Positions 1 to 6,070 of a DNA stretch of 22,501 nucleotides are shown here, in pieces. The notes under the pieces were generated by a model, which ran no database searches, was not told the DNA's origin, and worked only from the letters and a program-made list of their open reading frames with translations. The number at the start of each line of letters is the position of its first letter. Within the stretch, counting starts at the first letter, position 1. This stretch comes from a virus. The stretch lies in IMG/VR virus record IMGVR_UViG_3300030118_001815, positions 1-22,501 of that record; one strand, written 5' to 3'. The position numbers and the translations under genes were made by a program.

Positions 1-139
1 TTTTATATTCAAGTTCTCCATCCGCAAGTTTTTGTGCATGTTTTGTTTCAGCATCAGCCATTAACATTTTAGTTTGCTGACGTTTTGCATATATATGAGA
101 ACCAGCTTTAATTGCAAGTTTAACTGCGCTTAACCACAT
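1..139 (-). CDS. Conserved small phage protein, partial (runs off left edge)
   Basis: An open frame starts with ATG at 139 and reads 46 codons to the window edge without a stop. It begins MWLSAVKLAIKAGSHIYAKR and continues with a basic, then mixed-charge helical stretch rich in K, Q, A and E. The first ten bases overlap the end of the DUF3310 gene (ATGTGGTTAA), so translation is probably coupled. The pattern MWxxxxxLAxxA followed by a charged helix with KxxMxDAExxHAxxxxxGE is one I associate with a conserved small protein near phage lysis genes. Its function is not known to me, and the C-terminus lies outside the window. Confidence 0.7.
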   Translation of the reverse strand, partial: MWLSAVKLAIKAGSHIYAKRQQTKMLMADAETKHAQKLADGELEYK

Positions 140-372
140 TTTAATTCCTTTGCTAATTTACAATAATGAATTATTTTATCATATCTCTCAGCATCATTCT
201 CGCCTTTTTTTTGCCTCACTGCATATTTCACAATGTTACCATCAAAAAAGTCTAATTTGTGTGATGCTATTAACTCAATAGGTTGAATTTTGTTTATGTA
301 GTGCTTACCACCTATTTGAGTGTTAAGAGCGCTCTCCGTGGCTCTATGGCCGTTTAAATGTGCTTTTTTCAT
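130..372 (-). CDS. DUF3310-like small protein
   Basis: An 80-residue protein. Its core, IGGKHYINKIQPIELIASH followed by LDFFDGNIVKYAVRQKKG and a final helix with YDKIIHYCKLAKEL, matches the DUF3310 pattern (HY, QPIE, L.FF.GNI.KY..R.K, K..HY). These proteins are common in phages of Gram-positive and marine bacteria, sometimes as the C-terminal part of larger nucleotide-related proteins; no activity is established. I chose the ATG at 372, not the in-frame ATG at 390, because it overlaps the upstream stop as ATGA and has AGGAG about 7 bases upstream. The 3' end overlaps the next gene by ten bases. Confidence 0.8.
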   Translation of the reverse strand: MKKAHLNGHRATESALNTQIGGKHYINKIQPIELIASHKLDFFDGNIVKYAVRQKKGENDAERYDKIIHYCKLAKELKCG

Positions 373-1067
373 ACTATATCTCCTATCCAATCCCCTTTGT
401 TATTTAAAATCATCGGTAGTAATCTAGGTATGCCATTTATTATGATTCCACAACCTATAATAAAACGAGTCTTGAAATTTTTTGCGTATGCAAATGCCAT
501 GGATTTTTGGTTTATAAGACACCCCACATTCATGCCAAAAAATATGTTGTCAGGATTTGCCCAATAAGAAATAACAAATTTTGTGTGATAATGACCTTGT
601 ACTGCTGACATACCCATTGTTTGTGAAACCTTGAGAATATCCGCACTTCTACCATGAGTAAAAAAACATCGCTGACCATTTGACATAGTAAGTGTTATAT
701 CGTCGGTCCATTTCCATTTTTTTGTTCCTAAGAACTCGCCATAATCTTTTAAGAACTCTTTACTCATTCCATGTTTCAAAGCTCTACGATAAACTAAGCT
801 AGAATGGTTACTATCTACTTCTGTTACATTTGGAAATATATCTTCTAATTCTTTTATATATTTTCTAGCTTCTTTAAGTTCATGTCCTGCAGAAAAAAGA
901 TCAGGGTTGGAATCATGCATACTTATTGCGTGAAAGTCTAAACTATCGCCAATATTTATAATTGTATCTGGTTTAAATTCTTTTTTTATATTTTTTAAAA
1001 ATTTAAATGAATCCTTGTGATGATAAGGGATGTGCATATCAGAGATTACGAGGATACGTTTATTCAT
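369..1067 (-). CDS. Calcineurin-like metallophosphoesterase
   Basis: A 232-residue protein with the metallophosphoesterase metal ligands in order: D10-x-H12 in ISDMHIPYH, D41 in NIGDSLDF, N87-H88, H138 in FFTHGRS, and H159-x-H161 in QGHYHT. Two metal ions would sit between the two beta sheets and hydrolyse a phosphoester; the substrate (nucleotide, nucleic acid or phosphoprotein) cannot be read from the sequence. The usual GNH[ED] motif reads S-N-H-S here, keeping the Asn and His ligands but losing Gly and the acidic residue. It sits after the lysis block and overlaps the DUF3310 gene by four bases (ATGA). Such phage enzymes are often put in DNA metabolism, but this neighbourhood does not settle the role. 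Confidence 0.88.
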   Translation of the reverse strand: MNKRILVISDMHIPYHHKDSFKFLKNIKKEFKPDTIINIGDSLDFHAISMHDSNPDLFSAGHELKEARKYIKELEDIFPNVTEVDSNHSSLVYRRALKHGMSKEFLKDYGEFLGTKKWKWTDDITLTMSNGQRCFFTHGRSADILKVSQTMGMSAVQGHYHTKFVISYWANPDNIFFGMNVGCLINQKSMAFAYAKNFKTRFIIGCGIIINGIPRLLPMILNNKGDWIGDIV

Positions 1068-1086
1068 ACAAGTATCCCTTGTATAT

Positions 1087-1317
1087 TTATTTGCTTAAAA
1101 AGTAAAGTACTTGACCGATGAATAGTAACGCAACAGCTCCTACTCCACCTATCAACCAAAATAATAGACTATCGAATTTGTCATTAATTTTTTCTACATC
1201 CATGTGTAGATGTTTTAAGTGATTTGTTTTTATGTGTCTTATTTCTTTTTTTAATCCCTCTATATGTCCGTATACACTAATTAAATGTTCTCCTGTAGTT
1301 TTGGGACTTTTAGGCAT
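1087..1317 (-). CDS. Holin-like / XhlA-like membrane protein
   Basis: A 76-residue protein. Residues 1-50 are a soluble, His- and Lys-rich amphipathic helix (EHLISVYGHIEGLKKEI, then HLKHLHMDVEKINDKFD). Residues 51-74 are one strongly hydrophobic segment, ending YFLSK. The order of cytoplasmic coiled helix followed by a C-terminal membrane segment is that of XhlA/haemolysin-type accessory lysis proteins. I chose the ATG at 1317, whose first base is the last base of the upstream stop (TAATG), over the in-frame ATG at 1332. Endolysin lies three genes upstream, so a holin or holin-partner role is likely. A single membrane span cannot distinguish a class III holin from another small membrane protein. 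Confidence 0.65.
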   Translation of the reverse strand: MPKSPKTTGEHLISVYGHIEGLKKEIRHIKTNHLKHLHMDVEKINDKFDSLLFWLIGGVGAVALLFIGQVLYFLSK

Positions 1318-1640
1318 TACTCTATACAACAAACACTTAGTTTGCCATCTCCTACATTTGAAGAACCTTCATCATCATCATCATCTCCATTACTTGCTCT
1401 TATAACTGCAATTTTATCATCTGCTTTGCATCCAAAAAGTTCTACATGCCTTGCTGGTAAAAATATTCCGTTGGTAGTAGTTACAGTAGGATTTGTTCCA
1501 AATAAAATATAACAATTTTTATCAGAACAAAGTCGTACTTTACCAGATCCTGTTACTAAAGCTGAAGATTGAGTAGAAGTTCCTGAAAAACTAATTACTT
1601 CAATGTGTGTATCTGAATCTGGTAGAGTTATTATGTCCAT
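1317..1640 (-). CDS. Unknown 107-residue protein with Asp run and C-terminal Cys pair
   Basis: I do not recognise a named family. The protein is predicted to be mostly beta strand (SALVTGSGKVRLCSDKNCY, then NGIFLPARHVELFGCKADDK), with cysteines near residues 38 and 43, another in FGCKADD, and a final CC in SVCCIE. A run of five Asp residues, encoded by five consecutive GAT codons (1371-1385), lies near the C-terminus. It starts by TAATG coupling after the AT-hook-like peptide and ends by TAATG before the holin-like gene. The compact beta character would suit a small virion surface or decoration protein, but that is only a guess. Confidence 0.7.
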   Translation of the reverse strand: MDIITLPDSDTHIEVISFSGTSTQSSALVTGSGKVRLCSDKNCYILFGTNPTVTTTNGIFLPARHVELFGCKADDKIAVIRASNGDDDDDEGSSNVGDGKLSVCCIE

Positions 1641-1735
1641 TACATTTTCTTTCTTTTTTTCTTCATTTTAGACATTTTATTTTTTTTTCTAGGTCTTCCT
1701 CTTTTTGACCCATAAGTTCCTTTACCCATTGGCAT
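1640..1735 (-). CDS. 31-residue highly basic AT-hook-like peptide
   Basis: The sequence is MPMGKGTYGSKRGRPRKK followed by a Lys/Met-rich tail (NKMSKMKKKRKKM). Its core K-R-G-R-P-R-K-K is a textbook AT-hook (GRP flanked by basic residues), which binds the minor groove of AT-rich DNA. A strong Shine-Dalgarno site (AAGGAGA) lies about six bases before the ATG, and the stop overlaps the next gene's start as TAATG, so it is almost certainly translated. The MPMGKGTYGSK opening recurs in small proteins of marine phages in my knowledge, usually beside lysis or structural genes. DNA binding is inferred from the motif only; it could also be packaged with DNA or bind RNA or membrane. Confidence 0.75.
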   Translation of the reverse strand: MPMGKGTYGSKRGRPRKKNKMSKMKKKRKKM

Positions 1736-1750
1736 AGTTTTCTCCTTGTT

Positions 1751-2230
1751 TTAGTTTGTTATTTTACCACCTGACCATTTAGCATCAGGCAATCCATTTT
1801 TATACGATTTTCCATCGTATGTCAGTACTTGTTTTCTATTACTTCCATCTTTGTATGAAACATGAATCCAACCACTATTAGCTTCTCCTGTCCAATATTC
1901 TAAAATTAGTTGGTCAAAGTCGCAGTTATGTTGAATCCATAAAGCTACTTGAAGATTAGATACTCCAGCAATTTCAAAATCAGTTGCGTTTCCTGTGGTG
2001 TGTTGTGATGTAGGTTTTGAACCTATAGCTTCGCATAATTCTGGCGATCTATAACCAGATGTAATTGTAATTGGTTTATCAAACTTTGCTCTTACAGGCT
2101 CAAGTATTTCATAGCATAAATCTGTAAGGTTCTTAATCTCTCCACTTCCAGCTTTATTTTTAATACCTTTTCTTGTAGCAGTTTGTGATTTTTCAAATTC
2201 TTCTAATTTAAAATGCTTTGATAATTGCAT
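1751..2230 (-). CDS. Peptidase M15-family endolysin
   Basis: A 159-residue protein of the M15A / VanY-like zinc peptidase type, which cleaves peptide cross-bridges or stem peptides in peptidoglycan. The zinc ligands are clear: H77 and D84 in the S-x-H-x-x-G-x-A-x-D motif (SQHTTGNATD) and H123 in WIHVS. ITSGYRSP at 56-63 is the usual substrate-side motif, and E111 in QLILEY is the likely catalytic acid. There is no cell-wall binding domain and no signal peptide, so release through a holin is expected; a holin-like gene lies three genes downstream. The start at 2230 has GAGGTAA just upstream, overlapping the end of the previous gene. Confidence 0.93.
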   Translation of the reverse strand: MQLSKHFKLEEFEKSQTATRKGIKNKAGSGEIKNLTDLCYEILEPVRAKFDKPITITSGYRSPELCEAIGSKPTSQHTTGNATDFEIAGVSNLQVALWIQHNCDFDQLILEYWTGEANSGWIHVSYKDGSNRKQVLTYDGKSYKNGLPDAKWSGGKITN

Positions 2231-2232
2231 TA

Positions 2233-3282
2233 TTACCTCGCTGTTGTTGGGATTCCTGTAGATGTTACAAATGGAGACTCTGCAAATGTCATGTAGATAT
2301 AATTTGAACCAGAACCATTCACTGCTGCACCACTTTGTCTAGCTTTAAAACCATTAGATAAAATATCTATTGGGCTATCTGTACTTTCTGAACTATTTGC
2401 ATTTGGAAGTAGTCTATTGTTTTCTCCATTGTAGCCTTCTCTTTTATTATCACAAATAAACCAATCTTCTCCTGAAGCATTAGTTTGTTTTACTAAAACA
2501 AAACTCGGTTTGAACCCTGTATATATAAATGTACCATCTGCATTTCCATTTCCTGTGTAGCTTCCGAACTTGCTGTAGCCTTTTTTCTCTGCGAAAAAAT
2601 AAGCTACATAGTTTTCTGTGTTTCCATTAACATCATCATCATTTCCAAATGTTATTACAGTTGAATTTGGGTCAGTGTTGTTCCATCTTCCAGCAACTCC
2701 TGGTGTTTGTGCGGGAGATGTTGCATCTAATTCAATATATTTTCCATTACCGAGTGTTGAGTAGAAACAAGTCCAAGGGTCAACATTACTTCTATTTTTA
2801 ACCCATACAACACTAGGTGTTACACCCAACCCATGACCAACTGTTGCACCAGATGTTCCATTTCCTGTATAAGACACAATAGAGAAGCCAGCAGTAGTTG
2901 ATGCAGAAACACTTGAAGTTATACTTCCATCTGTATTTGAAACTGCTGTTGTGTTTGATGCTCTCCAACTCCACGCAACATAATTTTTTGAACTAGCATT
3001 TACTTGAGAAGATGAACTATTTAAAGTGAAACCATCGCTATCATAAGAACCTACTCTATTATTTGTTTCATCAGCACTATTACTATTTGATTTTCTTCTA
3101 TCACTAAATGTTACAGAATCAGTAATAACATGACTTATACCAGAATCAGTTCTATTTTTAATCCATAACCAATCTGGTTTGAATCCTACTCCTGTAATTG
3201 CATTTGATGATGTTCCATCTCCTGAGTACAGTTTAGTATTAAAATAATCTGTTGGTTTATCTAATCCATTTGTGTAACTCAT
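2233..3282 (-). CDS. Tail fibre protein with DUF7483-like C-terminus
   Basis: A 349-residue beta-rich protein built of three related units. Each has a short-chain strand motif: FKPDWLWIKNR near residue 30, VTPSVVWVKNRS near 155 and FKPSFVLVKQT near 258, paired with YTGNG-type strands and closing with NYVAW, NYVAYFFAE and NYIYMTFAESPF. The last unit (about 240-340: SYTGNGNADGTFIYTGFKP, then PIDILSNGFKAR) is the pattern I know as DUF7483, found at the C-terminus of marine phage tail proteins. Ser, Asn and Gly are abundant, as is usual in receptor-binding fibres. Its start shares a base with the stop of the LamG/SPRY gene (TAATG). Adsorption is the likely role. Confidence 0.8.
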   Translation of the reverse strand: MSYTNGLDKPTDYFNTKLYSGDGTSSNAITGVGFKPDWLWIKNRTDSGISHVITDSVTFSDRRKSNSNSADETNNRVGSYDSDGFTLNSSSSQVNASSKNYVAWSWRASNTTAVSNTDGSITSSVSASTTAGFSIVSYTGNGTSGATVGHGLGVTPSVVWVKNRSNVDPWTCFYSTLGNGKYIELDATSPAQTPGVAGRWNNTDPNSTVITFGNDDDVNGNTENYVAYFFAEKKGYSKFGSYTGNGNADGTFIYTGFKPSFVLVKQTNASGEDWFICDNKREGYNGENNRLLPNANSSESTDSPIDILSNGFKARQSGAAVNGSGSNYIYMTFAESPFVTSTGIPTTAR

Positions 3283-4718
3283 TATCCATACTCCGCTAAG
3301 TTTTTAGTGCATAGTGCATAATATCCTGATGGTACAGAATATTCAAAGTTTCCATAGCCATTACCATCACTATTTCCTGATGAGATTGTATGTATTGGAT
3401 TTCCAAAGTTACAATCAAAAGGATTTACATAACTTCTATCTCCATCTCCTATACAAAAGAAATATGTTTCTCCTGTTGTTAAATCATATGCTGAGCCTGT
3501 TCCTGTACTTCCACTTTCGGGGTCGCCAGAATTTTGCCAAACTCCATTTTTAGAAAAGTATAATTTATGATTATCTAAATCTAATGCTACACCTATAATA
3601 TCTGTACTCCAAGCATCTCCGTAAGTTGGTGCAGTATTATTATTATATTTTCTGCCACTAACATAATATCCGTAAGAATGTGGTTGATGTCCAGGATATT
3701 CATCAATTCTTGCATCTTCTTCTGGTCTATAACTTACACCAACCATACCATTTTGGTTTGATGCACTTCCACCTTTAAATTCTGCATACCATTTACCTGA
3801 TGATACTCCTATTGAAGATGGTGCGTACCATTGTATTGAGCCTGTTGTTGATCCATGTATTTGAAGATTACCCTCTCTAAATACAGGCTCGTTTGCAGTT
3901 CCTGTTTGTACTACAAGTGGATTTAATGTTGCAAAATTATTAGTACAAGTATCAGTAGTTTGATCAATAGATGTTAGATTGTTCACAGTAAAGTCATTAT
4001 TATTACCAGATACATCATTACCTAAAGCAGAGCTATCTTCAAAGTCTAAATAGAATCCATTTGTGCCAAAGGTTAATTCTGATACATCTTTTGGCTTCCA
4101 TATGTTTGAATCTTCATCAAATTCTCCAAATGATGTTGGGTCTAAAGATTGATTATCTAAATAAACACATTCTGCTATATAACCATTAAAATAATTTGAT
4201 GTTCCTACTGCACCAATAGTATGTTCTGTTCCTGAACCAATACCAAATGGGCGTAAATCCCTATTTTGTTCTGGATAATCTGAAGTGTTAAAAGATGTTT
4301 CTTGTACACCATTGACATAAATTCGAACTCTATCAGAAGCAGTTGATTGAGTAGTGTCAACTCTTACAACTATATTATAGAAAGCACTTGTATCTCTAAA
4401 AAGTCTATTTGTTTTAACTGTTGAAGTGCCACTTGGTGAAAGAAATGAAAAAAATTCAAATCTGTCGCTACTATCAAATCTTATTATATCTGTTTGAAAT
4501 CCATCTGAAGACCTATAAGCTGAAAATAAATCTTGCGTTGTACCTGTTTTTGTTTTTTTAAACCATGCTGAAAAGGTCAATTTTTTTTTTGAATCTGCGT
4601 CTTGAGAATATGTTTTGCTTAATTTAGGAGAATCTGATGGATTTGATCTGTATGAGTTAGCAACTTCATAACCCTCATCTTTGATTGAATTAGTACCAAG
4701 TATTAATGGTGCTGTCAT
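3282..4718 (-). CDS. LamG/SPRY-domain tail fibre protein
   Basis: A 478-residue protein. Residues about 25-200 form a concanavalin/LamG-like domain (LTFSAWFKKT near the start, YNIVVRVDTT, RIYVNGVQETSF, YIAECVYLDNQSL). A linker with ALGNDVSGNNNDFTVNN, frequent in marine phage tail proteins, follows. Residues about 285-450 look like a SPRY/B30.2 domain (GVSSGKWYAEF, YGDAWSTDIIGVALDLDN, KLYFSKNGVWQ). Both folds bind carbohydrate or protein ligands, which suits host recognition. The gene starts by TAATG after the fibre chaperone and ends by TAATG into the DUF7483-like gene, with which it probably makes a functional pair. An A10 run at 4581-4590 codes for part of SKKKL near residue 45. Confidence 0.82.
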   Translation of the reverse strand: MTAPLILGTNSIKDEGYEVANSYRSNPSDSPKLSKTYSQDADSKKKLTFSAWFKKTKTGTTQDLFSAYRSSDGFQTDIIRFDSSDRFEFFSFLSPSGTSTVKTNRLFRDTSAFYNIVVRVDTTQSTASDRVRIYVNGVQETSFNTSDYPEQNRDLRPFGIGSGTEHTIGAVGTSNYFNGYIAECVYLDNQSLDPTSFGEFDEDSNIWKPKDVSELTFGTNGFYLDFEDSSALGNDVSGNNNDFTVNNLTSIDQTTDTCTNNFATLNPLVVQTGTANEPVFREGNLQIHGSTTGSIQWYAPSSIGVSSGKWYAEFKGGSASNQNGMVGVSYRPEEDARIDEYPGHQPHSYGYYVSGRKYNNNTAPTYGDAWSTDIIGVALDLDNHKLYFSKNGVWQNSGDPESGSTGTGSAYDLTTGETYFFCIGDGDRSYVNPFDCNFGNPIHTISSGNSDGNGYGNFEYSVPSGYYALCTKNLAEYG

Positions 4719-5338
4719 TAAATCTCCTCTGGAAATTCAGCTAATGGTCTTGTGATATTACCATCGTCATCTTCTGTGTATTCGTATAATGCTTTTAGTT
4801 GATCTACTGTTGTGCAGTTGTCTATTGAAGTTTCCATTTCATTTGATTTAGTTCTGACATTTGCTCTGTATGTTGTAACTGCACTAGGTACAGAATAATC
4901 TGAAACTTCTGTTGCTTTGACTACTTGCCAATCATGTTTTGCAAGAAGATTAGATGCTTGTTCTTTTATAATTCTTTTTTTAATAGTTTTTAAACCCTCA
5001 ACTTTTACATCTCCAACAGATTTATCATCTGGTAAGTCTCCATCATCGCTATCTTGTTGTGTCCATAAACTATCATTTAATTGTTTAGCAGTTGCAGTTC
5101 CCCAAGATTCTGTAACTTGACCATTTGCAAATGAATAAGATGAATCTGTGTTTATGTAGTATTCTGGGTCTTTGTAGTTTGTTTTATCTACTACTATTTC
5201 GTAAATACCTATTGCTTCTTTTTCAGCAGTAGTCCAAAGTTCAAATATTTTTGCTGGATACCTTACATCTCCTATTACTACTGATTTAGGATAATTGATA
5301 TATTGTGTGATCTGATTATTTTCTACTATTGCGTACAT
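4718..5338 (-). CDS. Probable tail fibre assembly protein
   Basis: A 206-residue acidic protein. The N-terminal half is beta-like (MYAIVENNQITQYINYPKS, then RYPAKIFELWT). The C-terminal half is helical, with KKRIIKEQASNLLAKHDWQV followed by PSAVTTYRANVRTKSNEM, which resembles the conserved end of tail-fibre assembly chaperones (helix with LLaxxDW, then YR..vR). It lies between fibre genes, where such chaperones usually sit. I chose the ATG at 5338 because GAGAG lies five bases upstream; a GTG at 5350 would add four residues and overlap the previous gene. It ends by TAATG into the LamG/SPRY gene. Confidence 0.62.
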   Translation of the reverse strand: MYAIVENNQITQYINYPKSVVIGDVRYPAKIFELWTTAEKEAIGIYEIVVDKTNYKDPEYYINTDSSYSFANGQVTESWGTATAKQLNDSLWTQQDSDDGDLPDDKSVGDVKVEGLKTIKKRIIKEQASNLLAKHDWQVVKATEVSDYSVPSAVTTYRANVRTKSNEMETSIDNCTTVDQLKALYEYTEDDDGNITRPLAEFPEEI

Positions 5339-5339
5339 C

Positions 5340-6053
5340 TTAACTCTCACTTAAATTTAATGTTCTACCTACTTCTTGCCAAACTGAACCATTATATCTA
5401 AAAACTAAAATATCAGTTTTGCCATCTGTTGAAGTAAATGTTGGTGCTGTACTTCCAGCAAATTCAAATACAGTGTTGAATGCGATTGTGTGCGCACCAT
5501 TGTAATTTATTTCTAAACAAATAAAAGCACCCTCAACTGAATTAGTTGGTGCAGAGAAAGTAGTGTTTTCTGTTGTTAGATGATATGCGTTCGGTTTAGC
5601 TTGTACGTCCCAAGCTACTGCATTTGATGATGATGTTAAAGATTGTTGAGGAATATATGCTAAATCGTTAAACTTAATTTTTCCTGTTCCATTAGGTGTA
5701 AAATTAATATCTCCATTTGATGTTGTAACAAAAGCATTACCATTAACATCTAAATCGCCACCTAATTGTGGTGTTGTATCTGAAACAATATCAAATGAAA
5801 CTGTACTATCTATAAAATTTACTGTGTTTGCAGTGTAATCTATTGTTGCAAAACTTATATCATCTGAGCCATCAAAAAATTTTATTGTTGGAGAAGAAGC
5901 TGACGTAGTATCTAACCACATTGTACCCGCAACTGCACCACTTGGTCTTGATGTTCCAGATTGCATTGTATTAATTGCAGAAAGTGCGTTATTTAAATCC
6001 GACCTAAAGCTTGGGAAGGATTGGTTCGCTATGTTCATGTCGTGTTGTGCCAT
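5340..6053 (-). CDS. Tail fibre / tail-associated structural protein
   Basis: A 237-residue protein. The N-terminal helix (NIANQSFPSFRSDLNNALSA) is followed by a short strand unit with GTMWLDTTSASSPTIKFFDG, a pattern typical of marine phage tail fibres near their virion-attachment end. The middle holds DTTPQLGGDLDVNGN, followed by NFTPNGTGKIKF, repeated in the fibres of many phages. The C-terminal 90 residues look like a small beta domain ending FRYNGSVWQEVGRTLNL. AAGGAG lies about 12 bases before the ATG. Placement directly after the J-like protein supports a fibre or tip attachment role. No enzyme motif is visible. Confidence 0.72.
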   Translation of the reverse strand: MAQHDMNIANQSFPSFRSDLNNALSAINTMQSGTSRPSGAVAGTMWLDTTSASSPTIKFFDGSDDISFATIDYTANTVNFIDSTVSFDIVSDTTPQLGGDLDVNGNAFVTTSNGDINFTPNGTGKIKFNDLAYIPQQSLTSSSNAVAWDVQAKPNAYHLTTENTTFSAPTNSVEGAFICLEINYNGAHTIAFNTVFEFAGSTAPTFTSTDGKTDILVFRYNGSVWQEVGRTLNLSES

Positions 6054-6070
6054 AATTTCTTATACTCCTT

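Noticed and set aside
1680-1688. A9 run (minus strand) in the AT-hook-like peptide as a second frameshift site
   Set aside because: The -1 frame gives only a few extra codons before a stop and leads to no conserved-looking sequence, so there is no sign of selection for slippage.
2233-3282. Three internal repeats of the fibre protein as a DNA tandem repeat
   Set aside because: The similarity is only at protein motif level (xxPxxxWxKNR); the DNA is too divergent to be a recent tandem duplication.
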